Shown: positions 25,222 through 32,820 of the stretch, one piece after another | How the letters are laid out: every line of letters starts with the position of its first letter | How positions within the stretch are numbered: the stretch's first letter is position 1 | Assembly: GCA_002869845.2 (NCBI GenBank) | Contig: NEWS02000007.1 | Span: 35,601-68,420 of the forward strand | Reading direction: 5' to 3' | DNA length: 32,820 nt | Source of the DNA: Nitrospira sp. CG24B | GTDB taxonomy: Bacteria > Nitrospirota > Nitrospiria > Nitrospirales > Nitrospiraceae | The notes under the pieces: generated by a model | The model's database searches: none | What the model was told of the DNA's origin: nothing | The model's input: only the letters and a program-made list of their open reading frames with translations | Made by a program: the position numbers and the translations under genes

Positions 25222-26297
25222 TACCTCAACTTGAGCGTGCTCAAGCTTAATAGTGCCAACAAAATGGCAATGATCCAGAGACGCACAACGACTTTCGGCT
25301 CCTCCCAGCCTTTCATCTCAAAGTGGTGGTGGATTGGGGCCATGAGGAATATTCGCTTCCCTCGGGATTTGAATGAGGCAACTTGGAAAATGACCGAGAC
25401 GGCCTCGATCACGAAAACACCGCCGACCATGAGCAACAACAGCTCATGCTTACTGATGACCGCTACCGTCCCAAGGGCCGCCCCGAGCGGGAGCGAACCG
25501 ACATCGCCCATAAAGACCGAGGCCGGATAGGTGTTGAACCAAAGAAACCCGAGACTCGAACCCAGGATGGCCGCCGTAAAGACCGCCAACTCTCCGGCTC
25601 CATCGATGTGTGGGATTAGAAGGTATTCCGACATCAATCGGTGACCGGTGACGTAGGCAACCACGGTGTACGCCAATGCAGCAATCATCACAGGACCGAT
25701 CGCCAGCCCGTCGAGACCATCAGTGAGGTTCACGGCGTTGGAACAACCGACGATCACCAACACCGCAAAGACAATATAAAACCATCCCAAATCAGGCGTG
25801 AAACTCTTGAAAAATGGCACACTCAGCTTCGTGCTATAGCCAGGTAACGAGTACAAAATTAGCGCGACGATGAGCGCGACGACTATTTGAGCCGTGAATT
25901 TTTGCGATGCGGAAAGCCCCTTCGATCTGGCCTTGATGAACTTCAGATAGTCATCCGCAAACCCAATGGCACAAAACCCCAGTGTCGCAACAAGAACCAG
26001 CCAGATGTGGGAACGCGAGATATCGGCCCAGAGCAGCGTGGACAACGTGACTGCAAAAATAATGAGGATGCCGCCCATCGTAGGCGTCCCACTTTTAGCG
26101 AGATGTCGCTTCGGTCCGTCATCACGTATCTGCTGCCCTAACTTAATTTCTTGAAGCTTACGAATCACCCACGGCGCGAGCACGAAGGCGATCAGAAACG
26201 CCGTGACCGCGGCATAAATGATGCGAAAGCTCTGATACCGAAAGACATTCAGAAACGAAAATTCTTTATGGAATGGATAGAGCCAGATATACAGCAT
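25221..26297 (-). CDS. mraY: Phospho-N-acetylmuramoyl-pentapeptide transferase
   Basis: A 358-residue membrane enzyme that transfers phospho-MurNAc-pentapeptide to undecaprenyl phosphate to form lipid I. It has about ten hydrophobic segments. Family motifs are [20 protein letters not shown] (starting near residue 57), the metal-binding DDYLK at 115-119, [10 protein letters not shown] from Asn190, MGDVGS with Asp267, and the [11 protein letters not shown] box with the histidine triplet at 323-325. The start [19 protein letters not shown] is typical of MraY. It lies 14 bases after murF. No strong ribosome site is visible, so coupling to murF translation is plausible. Confidence 0.97.
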   Translation of the reverse strand: MLYIWLYPFHKEFSFLNVFRYQSFRIIYAAVTAFLIAFVLAPWVIRKLQEIKLGQQIRDDGPKRHLAKSGTPTMGGILIIFAVTLSTLLWADISRSHIWLVLVATLGFCAIGFADDYLKFIKARSKGLSASQKFTAQIVVALIVALILYSLPGYSTKLSVPFFKSFTPDLGWFYIVFAVLVIVGCSNAVNLTDGLDGLAIGPVMIAALAYTVVAYVTGHRLMSEYLLIPHIDGAGELAVFTAAILGSSLGFLWFNTYPASVFMGDVGSLPLGAALGTVAVISKHELLLLMVGGVFVIEAVSVIFQVASFKSRGKRIFLMAPIHHHFEMKGWEEPKVVVRLWIIAILLALLSLSTLKLR

Positions 26298-26311
26298 AGC
26301 CTGAACGACCG

Positions 26312-27760
26312 TTAGGACGCCTTTCTTGTCGTATGTGTTGCTCCTCGAAGCGCATCAGCGACAAGCTCTAATTTCATCCCGCGCGATGCTTTGATCAGCA
26401 CGGTATCACCCGGCTTCACAAAGGCTTTTATGGCAGCGGACGCCGCGCGCGCATCCGGGACTTCGAGAATATGGGCTTGATCCAGTCCTGCCTGCTTCGC
26501 CCCTTTGGCGAGGCTCCGCCCCAATAGTCCACAGGCTACGAGCTGATCAATGCCGTGGCGTGCCACGAATCCGCCGACTTCCTCATGCATCTGAGCGGCA
26601 TTCGGGCCAAGTTCCAGCATATCGCCAAGCACGGCGATTCTCTTTCGTTTTGCCCCTGTTTGCGCGAGCAACTGCACGGCTGCTTTCATGGAGGCCGGGT
26701 TGGCATTGTAACAGTCGATGATCAACTTCACGCCCTGACTCACTCGCACCTGCGACCGCATGGCAGCAGGCCGGAAACGAGACAGTCCCTGAGCGATCAC
26801 CCCTCCGGACAAGCCCAAAATCGAACCGACCGCTCCTGCAGCCAAGGCATTGGTGACATTGTGGTCTCCTTGCACTCGAATATGAACCGCGGCATGGCGC
26901 ATCGTTCCGGGAAGCAGAAGACGAAAGATCGTCCCATTGCGCCCGTCAGATTTCAGACTCATGGCACGGACGTCAGCCTTTGACGAAAAACCAAACGACA
27001 CCACACGACAGCGAGCTCGCGCAGCAAGGTAGTCGTAATACGAATCATCCGCGTTCAGGATTGCAACTCCATCAGAAGGAAGCAGATCGAGCATCTCCGC
27101 CTTTGCCTGAGCTGACACCTCCATCGTACCGAAAAACTCCAAATGGTCGGGGCCGATGTTCGTAATGACCCCAATCGTGGGGCGAACTATTTCACACAGC
27201 CTGGTGGTCTGACCGAGATTGTCGACTCCCATCTCGATGACCGCTCCTTTGTGTCGCTCGTTAAGGCGAAGCAGCGTCTGCGGGACGCCCACACGGTTAT
27301 TCAAATTCCCTTCCGTCTTGAGAATCTTCCAGCGATGGGCCATGACACTGGCGACCATTTCTTTCGTCGTCGTCTTACCGTTGCTTCCCGTCACGGCAAC
27401 GACAGGAATGTGAAATCGGCTTCGGTGGTGCGCAGCCAGCTGTTGATAGACATGGAGTGGATCGCGGACCCCGAGGATAAATGGCTGGGCCCGCTTCGAA
27501 CCACGCTTCAAGGAAATCCCCGACACATCGTAGGAATCGAGCACGATCGCTCCAACCGCCCCGCGTGAGAATGCCGTCGCCACAAAGTCATGGCCGTCGA
27601 ATCGATCTCCCTGGAGCGCAAGAAAGAGATCACCAGGCTGAAGAGAGCGAGTATCGAGGCTGATTCCACGGATACGCTGTTTCGCCCAACTCACCCCATC
27701 GCTAGCCAAGACTTTAGCGCTGATCACTTCCCGCAATTCTTCGACAGTAAACAGTGTCAT
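26312..27760 (-). CDS. murF: UDP-N-acetylmuramoyl-tripeptide--D-alanyl-D-alanine ligase
   Basis: A 482-residue Mur ligase adding the D-Ala-D-Ala dipeptide that Ddl makes. MTLFTVEELREV opens the UDP-binding domain, with DTRSLQPGDLFLALQGDRFDG (about residues 36-56; shown here as DTRSLQPGDLFLAL). The ATP P-loop TGSNGKTTT is at 124-132, then the MurF-specific IEMGVDNLG and IDCYNANPASMKAAV. The ATG at 27760 follows GGAAG by about 8 bases; a GTG 6 codons upstream is less well placed. A 41-base gap separates it from murE. Its order after murE is standard for dcw. Confidence 0.96.
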   Translation of the reverse strand: MTLFTVEELREVISAKVLASDGVSWAKQRIRGISLDTRSLQPGDLFLALQGDRFDGHDFVATAFSRGAVGAIVLDSYDVSGISLKRGSKRAQPFILGVRDPLHVYQQLAAHHRSRFHIPVVAVTGSNGKTTTKEMVASVMAHRWKILKTEGNLNNRVGVPQTLLRLNERHKGAVIEMGVDNLGQTTRLCEIVRPTIGVITNIGPDHLEFFGTMEVSAQAKAEMLDLLPSDGVAILNADDSYYDYLAARARCRVVSFGFSSKADVRAMSLKSDGRNGTIFRLLLPGTMRHAAVHIRVQGDHNVTNALAAGAVGSILGLSGGVIAQGLSRFRPAAMRSQVRVSQGVKLIIDCYNANPASMKAAVQLLAQTGAKRKRIAVLGDMLELGPNAAQMHEEVGGFVARHGIDQLVACGLLGRSLAKGAKQAGLDQAHILEVPDARAASAAIKAFVKPGDTVLIKASRGMKLELVADALRGATHTTRKAS

Positions 27761-27801
27761 CTGGATACTTCCACGCACCGACCACCCTCTGCATCCATAG
27801 A

Positions 27802-29304
27802 CTAGATGCGGGCTCCGAGTCGTTCGATAGCGTCGCGTGCCACCTCGCGATCGTCGAAATGAACCTTCTTCGTGCCGATGATCTGGTAGTCTTCGTGTCC
27901 CTTACCGGCAATCAACACCATATCCCCACTCTGGGCCTCCCGCACCGCCTCTTCGATGGCTTCTCGCCGATCAGACACTTTTCGATACTGGACGTGTGGC
28001 CGTAGCCGAAGTGCCTCGATCACCCCGACTTCTACTTGTTCCAGGATGGAGAGGGGGTCCTCGGTTCTAGGGTTGTCCGACGTCAGTATCACGACGTCGC
28101 TGTAGCGCACGGCCGCTTCTCCCATCTTCGGCCTCTTTCCTCGGTCACGGTCTCCACCGCACCCAAAGACCGTGATGATGCGTCGGGTTTTCAGTACTTG
28201 TGCCGCCGTCAGCAATCGGACTAACGCGTCTTCAGTGTGGGCGTAATCTACGGCCACCGTAAATGGCTGGCCCGCGATCACACGTTCGAACCGTCCCGGC
28301 ACGTTCGTGACCCTCACCACGGCCTCACGAATTTGCGCGGGTGTGGCCCCTTCATGAAGCGCGACGCCTATGGCAGCAAGTAAGTTGTAGACATTGTGCT
28401 CACCGACAAGATGACTCTCGATGGGGAAGCTCCCGACCGGAGTCGCCGCAGTAAAGGTTGTCCCCTGAAGAGACAGCCGCACCGCTTCCGCACGCAGGTC
28501 CGCCTTGGCCTTTAATGCATAGGTCCAAACCGGGACCGGACAACGCTCGACAATGCGAGCTCCATAGTAGTCATCGATGTTGACGATCGCCCGTTTATTC
28601 GCCTTGAGCCCTCCCTTCAATTCTGTAAATAGTCTCAATTTCGCCTGAAAGTACTCCTCCATAGTCTTGTGAAAATCGAGATGATCCTGAGTCAGATTCG
28701 AAAAGACCGCCACATCATATTCACATCCGCTCGTGCGATCTTGCGCCAGAGCATGAGAAGACACTTCCATCACTGCAGTGGTGCACCCGCAGGTGACCAT
28801 CTTGGCAAGCAGCTGTTGCAGCTCAAGAGAACCAGGTGTCGTGTGCGTGGCTGGCATCGTGCGCTCACCGATCTGATAGGCAACGGTTCCGATTAACCCT
28901 ACTGGGTGGCCCATGGCTTCCAGCAGCGCTTTGCAGATATACGTCGTGGTGGTTTTCCCATTCGTTCCAGTCACACCAATCATCCGAATCTTCGACGAGG
29001 GGTCTCCATAAAAGCGGCCTCCCAGCAGACCGAGCGCCTTTCTGGAGTCGTCAACGCGGACGAATGGAAGTGACACCTCACTCACCGGCTGCTGCGACAC
29101 CAATGCGACCATTCCGCCATTCCTGGCCGCCGGAATAAATTCATGTCCATCGACCCGCTCGCCTTTCACGGCAACAAAGAGACTGTGGGGCGAGACAGCC
29201 CGAGAATCATCAGTAATAGCGTTGACAGACACATCCAAATTCCCACGGCGATCGAGAATCTTCACCCGTCCCTCTAGCGACTGAAGCAGGGTTGCCAAGG
29301 TCAT
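27802..29304 (-). CDS. murE: UDP-MurNAc-L-alanyl-D-glutamate--2,6-diaminopimelate ligase
   Basis: A 500-residue Mur ligase adding the third stem residue. The ATP P-loop TGTNGKTTT is at 112-120, the carbamylated-lysine region is FHKTMEEYFQAKLRLF (about 211-226), and GEHNVYNLLAA follows. The amino-acid specificity motif is DNPR at 410-413, which marks meso-diaminopimelate rather than lysine enzymes, so the wall is of the mDAP type. The GKGHED motif near the C-terminus is also conserved. I prefer the ATG at 29304 to the GTG at 29310 because GGGAG lies 5 bases before the ATG but touches the GTG. Confidence 0.96.
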   Translation of the reverse strand: MTLATLLQSLEGRVKILDRRGNLDVSVNAITDDSRAVSPHSLFVAVKGERVDGHEFIPAARNGGMVALVSQQPVSEVSLPFVRVDDSRKALGLLGGRFYGDPSSKIRMIGVTGTNGKTTTTYICKALLEAMGHPVGLIGTVAYQIGERTMPATHTTPGSLELQQLLAKMVTCGCTTAVMEVSSHALAQDRTSGCEYDVAVFSNLTQDHLDFHKTMEEYFQAKLRLFTELKGGLKANKRAIVNIDDYYGARIVERCPVPVWTYALKAKADLRAEAVRLSLQGTTFTAATPVGSFPIESHLVGEHNVYNLLAAIGVALHEGATPAQIREAVVRVTNVPGRFERVIAGQPFTVAVDYAHTEDALVRLLTAAQVLKTRRIITVFGCGGDRDRGKRPKMGEAAVRYSDVVILTSDNPRTEDPLSILEQVEVGVIEALRLRPHVQYRKVSDRREAIEEAVREAQSGDMVLIAGKGHEDYQIIGTKKVHFDDREVARDAIERLGARI

Positions 29305-29325
29305 CGACACTCCCCAGTACGATTA

Positions 29326-31044
29326 CTATCGTCGCGAAGCCATCGCCAACGTGATGGGCGCATCCGATGGCACGCCTAAGTAGCTTAACACCTGCTCCCC
29401 GACGCGACTAAACACCGGGGCGGCCACGCTCCCGCCTGAGGCCTTCTTATCTTGAGGTTCATCGATGATCACAATCATGGCAAGCCGGGGTATATCTGAG
29501 GGAACATAGCCGGCAAAGGACGCAACAAATCGTGAGGTCGAATAGGTCTTCGTGTCGCCATCGATCTGTTGAGCGGTGCCCGTCTTTCCAGCCACCCGGA
29601 ACCCCGGGATCGCTGCCTTCCCCCCAGTACCGTCCGTGACGACACCCTCAAGGATCTTGGTCACGCTGCGGGCTGTCTCTGGGGATACGATCCGTCGTCT
29701 GGTTTGAGGAGGTATCTGCTTAAGGATCTGGCCCTCAGCATCTCGTATTTCTGACACCACGTAGGGTTTCATCAACACCCCACCGTTCGCGAGGGCTGCG
29801 ACAGCAGATACCATTTGAAGTGGTGTCACGCCGATCTCTTGTCCTATAGAAATCGAGGCGATCGAACGACGCCCCCAGTCTCTTGGATTGCTCACCAATC
29901 CTGCCCCCTCCCCAGGCAAGTCGATCTCCGTACGCTGACCGAAGCCGAATGCCTGAAGATATCGATAGAGCCGCTGCTCCCCCAACGCCATCCCAGTCTT
30001 CACCGCCCCAATGTTGCTGGACTTCTGAATCACCTGCGCAAAGGAGACCCATCCCAGTCGCTCATGATCATGAATGACGGTGTTCGCGACCATCATATGC
30101 CCATTCTCCCCAAACACCATCGTATTGGGCCTCACCACTCGCTCCTCAATGGCTGCCGCAGCCATCATCGCCTTCATGGTTGACCCTGGCTCATAGGTGT
30201 CCGTTAACGCCCTGTTTCGCCAGCGATCACGACTGAGTGCCGACACGGCGTTGGGATCAAATCGTGGGCTCACCGCCATAGCCAACACCGCTCCGGTCTT
30301 TGGATCAAGCACAATCATTGTTCCTGACTTGGCCCGCGCACGGCCAACCGCGTCCTCAAGCTCTCTCTCAACGATATACTGAATCACTTCATCGATCGTA
30401 AGCGTGAGGCTATGGCCGGGCGTCGGACTCCGTTCCATCATGCCCTTAGGAAATACCGTATGCCCTAAGGCATCGCGTTGCAGCACCATCATCCGCTTCT
30501 CACCATGCAAGTACGGTTCGTAGCGATGCTCGACGCCTTCCAAGCCCTCACCGTCCATTCCAGAAAAACCCAACACATGGGCCAGAAGCGGCCCTTTGGG
30601 ATAGAACCGCCGCCCTTCCATCACAACCCCGATCCCATCAAGCGACAAACGATCCAGGCGACGCCCCTGCTCAGGATCCAACTTTCGAGCTAACCATACG
30701 AATCTCCGGTCCTGTCGGAGCTTTCGTTCCAACTCATCGGTTCTCACATGCAGAATCGGCGATAACTGCCGAGCGGTCTTAAGAGGGCTATCTACTGTGT
30801 TTGGAACTCCGAATACGGACGGCACCTCCACATTCATGGCTAAAATCTTGCCATGTCGGTCGACGATCGTGCCGCGAGCCCCTTCAAGGGATACTGTCTT
30901 TTGGTGCTGTCGATCCGCTTGGGCGGAGAGTACAGCGGCTTGCAACACTTGCAGCGTGACCAGCCGGAACAGAACCACTCCAAACCCACACAGCAACAGC
31001 AGCAATAGGACATACCGACGACCGCGAGAAAGGGAACCGGCCAC
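29326..31044 (-). CDS. ftsI: Septal penicillin-binding protein FtsI (PBP3-type transpeptidase)
   Basis: A 572-residue class B penicillin-binding protein. A short basic cytoplasmic start and one membrane span (about residues 11-30) anchor it. The pedestal domain begins with ARGTIVDRHGKILAMN (about 56-71). The transpeptidase domain has STMK at 288-291 with the catalytic Ser288, SSN at 342-344 and KTGT at 487-490. There are no C-terminal PASTA repeats, unlike many Gram-positive relatives. It crosslinks septal wall together with FtsW. The GTG start overlaps the ftsL stop as TAGTG, and GGGAGG is placed 5 bases before it. Confidence 0.96.
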   Translation of the reverse strand: MAGSLSRGRRYVLLLLLLCGFGVVLFRLVTLQVLQAAVLSAQADRQHQKTVSLEGARGTIVDRHGKILAMNVEVPSVFGVPNTVDSPLKTARQLSPILHVRTDELERKLRQDRRFVWLARKLDPEQGRRLDRLSLDGIGVVMEGRRFYPKGPLLAHVLGFSGMDGEGLEGVEHRYEPYLHGEKRMMVLQRDALGHTVFPKGMMERSPTPGHSLTLTIDEVIQYIVERELEDAVGRARAKSGTMIVLDPKTGAVLAMAVSPRFDPNAVSALSRDRWRNRALTDTYEPGSTMKAMMAAAAIEERVVRPNTMVFGENGHMMVANTVIHDHERLGWVSFAQVIQKSSNIGAVKTGMALGEQRLYRYLQAFGFGQRTEIDLPGEGAGLVSNPRDWGRRSIASISIGQEIGVTPLQMVSAVAALANGGVLMKPYVVSEIRDAEGQILKQIPPQTRRRIVSPETARSVTKILEGVVTDGTGGKAAIPGFRVAGKTGTAQQIDGDTKTYSTSRFVASFAGYVPSDIPRLAMIVIIDEPQDKKASGGSVAAPVFSRVGEQVLSYLGVPSDAPITLAMASRR

Positions 31045-31382
31045 TAGAACCTCCCGCTGGGAAGATCATTCCTGGCGACTTTCAGCTCAACCAGCGCAAT
31101 ACCTGAGGGATGGACACCACTTGGTCTTGGCCTGGACTGAACCACGATGATTTGCCCTTGCTGAGGCAGACTCATGCCGAGTTTTTCCGTCGCCAACTTT
31201 GCGATCCGGTCGGAGGCACTCAATGTGGAAAATTTGACGCGAAGCTCATCTCGTTGACGTTCCAGCACCGTCTTGTCACGCTTCAACCGTTCAATCTGAT
31301 AGCCGATCCGAACCACGTCTACGCGCTCCCACACAAACACAAATACGAGACAGAGTCCTAGAAAAACGGTGAGGGTCTTCAT
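31044..31382 (-). CDS. ftsL: Cell division protein FtsL
   Basis: A 112-residue bitopic protein recognised mainly by place and shape, since FtsL sequences diverge quickly. A membrane span (about residues 3-20, LTVFLGLCLVFVFVW) is followed by a leucine-zipper-like coiled coil (about 25-60, IERLKRDKTVLERQRDELRV). A conserved-looking RIAKLATEKLGMSLPQQGQIIVV stretch follows (here LATEKLGMSLP), typical of the FtsL/DivIC family. It would bind FtsB and FtsQ in the divisome. The ATG at 31382 overlaps the rsmH stop as ATGA; an 8-codon extension to 31406 lies within rsmH. The place between rsmH and ftsI is the canonical one. Confidence 0.88.
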   Translation of the reverse strand: MKTLTVFLGLCLVFVFVWERVDVVRIGYQIERLKRDKTVLERQRDELRVKFSTLSASDRIAKLATEKLGMSLPQQGQIIVVQSRPRPSGVHPSGIALVELKVARNDLPSGRF

Positions 31383-32311
31383 GAAAGTCCCATCCTCGGT
31401 TGACATTCAGCGACTCGTAATTTAGCGCTTCGTGATCGGGGATTTGCTTCGCACTCGGCCCCCGAAGGAAGGACCGGTTTCTTCGTGAGTATCGACAAGG
31501 TGGCGTCTGGCCCTTGCGCAAGCGACCGGAATGTATGCTTCACGATACGATCTTCGAGAGAATGAAAAGAAATCGCGCAAACCCTCCCCCCCACAGCCAA
31601 CACCTCGGTTGCATCTCGAAGCGAGGGCTCCAAGAAATCCAGTTCATGATTCACCGCAATGCGAAGCGCCTGAAAGGTCCGCGTGGCACAATGAATCCGT
31701 CCGTGGCGATAAGACGCCGGCACGGACCGAGCGATGATAGCGGCAAGTACTCCGGTGGTCATGACTGGCTGTCGTTGCCTTTCCTGCACGATGGCCCGAG
31801 CAATCCGCCTGGCATACCGCTCTTCCCCATTCTGAAATATGATGTCTGCAAGCTCATGTTCGGGACTACTGTTCACCAAATCGGCGGCAGTTGTCCCGAT
31901 CGTTTGGTCCATTCGCATATCCAAAGGACCTTCTCGCTGAAAACTGAACCCTCGCAAGGGATCGTCCAACTGCGGGGATGAAACTCCAAAATCGAACAGC
32001 ACACCATCGACCTTCGCGATACCCGCTTCAGCAAGGTGCGACTTTAAGTCTCGATAATTTCCTTGCCGCAACACAATACGGTCTCCAAATCGATTCAAGC
32101 GCCGCTGACTGAACTCAATGGCCTGAGAGTCTTGGTCCAGCCCTACAACCCTTGTTCCAACAGGGCTAGTCATTAAGATCATTTCAGCATGCCCACCATA
32201 TCCCACCGTACAATCGACAATTGTGGTAGGCCGTTGAGAAATAAGCCAAAAGCATACTTCTTGGCCGAGTACTGAGATGTGCAAATTTTCACTAACGATA
32301 CTTTCACCCAC
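31379..32311 (-). CDS. rsmH: 16S rRNA (cytosine(1402)-N(4))-methyltransferase RsmH
   Basis: A 310-residue SAM-dependent methyltransferase that modifies C1402 of 16S rRNA in the decoding centre. The SAM loop is VDCTVGYGGHAEMIL (about residues 33-47), then VVGLDQDSQAIEFS, and the family signature FDFGVSSPQLDDPLRGFSF (about 107-125) followed by PLDMRMD. RTFQALRIAVNHEL and ISFHSLEDRIVKH are also diagnostic. The start is a GTG at 32311, with GGAGG only 3 bases away. That GTG is itself part of a three-copy GTGGR repeat that looks like an MraZ site. It is the first gene of the dcw cluster here. Confidence 0.96.
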   Translation of the reverse strand: MGESIVSENLHISVLGQEVCFWLISQRPTTIVDCTVGYGGHAEMILMTSPVGTRVVGLDQDSQAIEFSQRRLNRFGDRIVLRQGNYRDLKSHLAEAGIAKVDGVLFDFGVSSPQLDDPLRGFSFQREGPLDMRMDQTIGTTAADLVNSSPEHELADIIFQNGEERYARRIARAIVQERQRQPVMTTGVLAAIIARSVPASYRHGRIHCATRTFQALRIAVNHELDFLEPSLRDATEVLAVGGRVCAISFHSLEDRIVKHTFRSLAQGPDATLSILTKKPVLPSGAECEANPRSRSAKLRVAECQPRMGLS

Positions 32312-32331
32312 AGGCCTCCACTTTCCCCCAC
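32307..32331 (-). promoter_or_regulatory. MraZ-box-like operator over the rsmH leader and start
   Basis: On the minus strand three pentamers, GTGGG (32327-32331), GTGGA (32317-32321) and GTGGG (32307-32311), are each separated by exactly 5 bases. MraZ-family regulators bind such 10-base-period direct repeats in dcw leaders in E. coli (TGGG-type, N5 spacing). The middle one also reads AAAGTGG, close to the mollicute MraZ motif. The first lies near the predicted transcription start and the last contains the rsmH start codon, so binding would repress transcription. Assignment to MraZ is inference. Confidence 0.55.
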
Positions 32332-32339
32332 CCTGACGA

Positions 32340-32367
32340 AGTATACTCTGGCATTTTTGCTTGTCAA
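32340..32367 (-). promoter_or_regulatory. Sigma70-type promoter of the dcw cluster
   Basis: On the minus strand a perfect TTGACA (32362-32367), a 16-base spacer and TATACT (32340-32345; 5 of 6) stand 28 bases before the rsmH start codon. Transcription would begin near 32333, giving a leader of about 20 bases filled by the GTGGR repeats. Confidence 0.75.
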
Positions 32368-32379
32368 CAGCCTTTCAGT

Positions 32380-32399
32380 AATTTAGCGAGGGCTAAATT
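32380..32399. repeat. Perfect palindrome upstream of the dcw promoter
   Basis: AATTTAGC (32380-32387) and GCTAAATT (32392-32399) form a perfect 8-base inverted repeat around a GAGG centre, 12 bases upstream of the dcw -35 box. It could be a dimeric regulator site or the end hairpin of an unseen transcript; no T-run follows immediately on either strand. The rest of the gap to 32573 shows only a possible promoter at its right end. Confidence 0.45.
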
Positions 32400-32538
32400 C
32401 CGGTAAAGAAGTAGGTACATAGCGTCATATGGAAGCTGATATCCGATCGATTTACTCTTCAATTGCAACAGGCTACGAACCCTAGTCCTCTGGGTGAGTG
32501 CCAACACTTTCCTGGCCCATCAAACTGGTGAGGTTTGG

Positions 32539-32567
32539 TTGACTTCAAGAGATTTCAATTAGAGAAT
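32539..32567 (+). promoter_or_regulatory. Possible promoter of the divergent secreted-protein gene
   Basis: TTGACT (32539-32544), a 17-base spacer and GAGAAT (32562-32567; 4 of 6) point towards the plus-strand gene. The transcription start would fall at about 32574, on the ATG itself, implying a leaderless or nearly leaderless mRNA. No Shine-Dalgarno site is visible before that ATG, which fits. Confidence 0.3.
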
Positions 32568-32573
32568 GCTGTC

Positions 32574-32820
32574 ATGCTTCGAAACTATTCGTCTTTCTCA
32601 TATATAAGACCGTTTCTGTTCCTCACCCTTCCGTTCCTCTGCCTGGAACAAGCCGATGCAAAGGACTTCAATCCGGATAATCCTCTCAACCAACCGGCAC
32701 CGGTCTATTGGTGCTCGAGCAAGACGCCCGATCAACAGATTTCAACGAAAAAAGGCCCAGGATGCGAGCCGCTCTACGACACACAGTCTGTAGAAGCGTT
32801 CAAGGAAAAGGCACGTCGAC
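32574..32820 (+). CDS. Secreted hypothetical protein (N-terminal part, cut by window edge)
   Basis: An open frame of 82 codons runs off the right end of the window. The start MLRNYSSFSYIRP gives a basic N-region, then a hydrophobic core FLFLTLPFLCL and a likely signal peptidase I site after ADA (residue 29). The mature part begins KDFNPDNPLNQPAPVYWC and contains two cysteines (about residues 47 and 64) in WCSSKTPDQQ and GPGCEPLYD, possibly a disulfide in the periplasm. I do not recognise the family. It is transcribed divergently from the dcw cluster. An ATG 8 bases upstream in another frame stops after 13 codons. Function unknown. Confidence 0.65.
   Translation, partial: MLRNYSSFSYIRPFLFLTLPFLCLEQADAKDFNPDNPLNQPAPVYWCSSKTPDQQISTKKGPGCEPLYDTQSVEAFKEKARR

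Noticed and set aside
1..32820. tRNA, rRNA, CRISPR arrays, insertion sequences or att sites
   Set aside because: No cloverleaf-like T-loop sequence, regularly spaced repeats, transposase-like product or terminal repeats were seen by eye; a tRNAscan or Infernal run would settle it.

Overview
The window is a densely packed, roughly 55-60% GC (estimated by eye) chromosomal segment, almost entirely coded on the minus strand. The make-up suggests a member of the phylum Nitrospirota, probably Nitrospira itself. It has a Gram-negative type meso-DAP peptidoglycan gene set, with a MurE carrying the DNPR motif. It also has a Gram-positive-like tail after ftsZ (pgeF, yggS, yggT, divIVA), together with pilS/pilR/pilC-type genes. 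The genus is an inference from gene order and protein style; no marker gene such as rRNA is present.

Layout in minus-strand transcription order, from the right. A divergent secreted-protein gene starts at 32574 on the plus strand and is cut by the window edge. To its left a strong sigma70-type promoter (32340-32367) reads into the complete division and cell wall (dcw) cluster: rsmH, ftsL, ftsI, murE, murF, mraY, murD, ftsW, murG, murC, murB, ddl, ftsQ, ftsA, ftsZ. It continues without a clear break into pgeF, yggS, proC, yggT, divIVA and a beta-lactamase-fold serine hydrolase. Many junctions are stop/start overlaps (ATGA, TAGTG, TAATG, TGATG), which points to translational coupling across one long operon. 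Together these genes make UDP-MurNAc-pentapeptide (murB-F, ddl), lipid I and II (mraY, murG), polymerise and crosslink septal wall (ftsW, ftsI) and build the divisome (ftsZ, ftsA, ftsQ, ftsL). Three GTGGR repeats spaced exactly 10 bases apart lie over the rsmH leader and start codon and look like an MraZ operator, although mraZ is not in its usual place before rsmH.

Next comes an island around 9.2-10.2 kb. It holds pgsA (phosphatidylglycerophosphate synthase, minus) and a 105-residue orphan gene (plus), fired from back-to-back promoters whose -35 boxes are only 4 bases apart. The orphan gene and the serine hydrolase converge on one TTAA that supplies both stop codons.

Left of that are pilC (GspF family), a PilS-like histidine kinase and a PilR-like sigma54 activator, the last two overlapping. 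The window ends with ispE, prs, rplY/ctc, pth and ychF, a housekeeping run widely conserved in bacteria. prs has its own promoter and a leader of about 140 bases with a strong hairpin.

I saw no rRNA, tRNA, CRISPR array, insertion sequence or integrase. The region reads as vertically inherited core genome. The less described parts are regulatory: the MraZ-like box without mraZ, the adjacent palindrome, the pilS and prs leaders, and the orphan gene.
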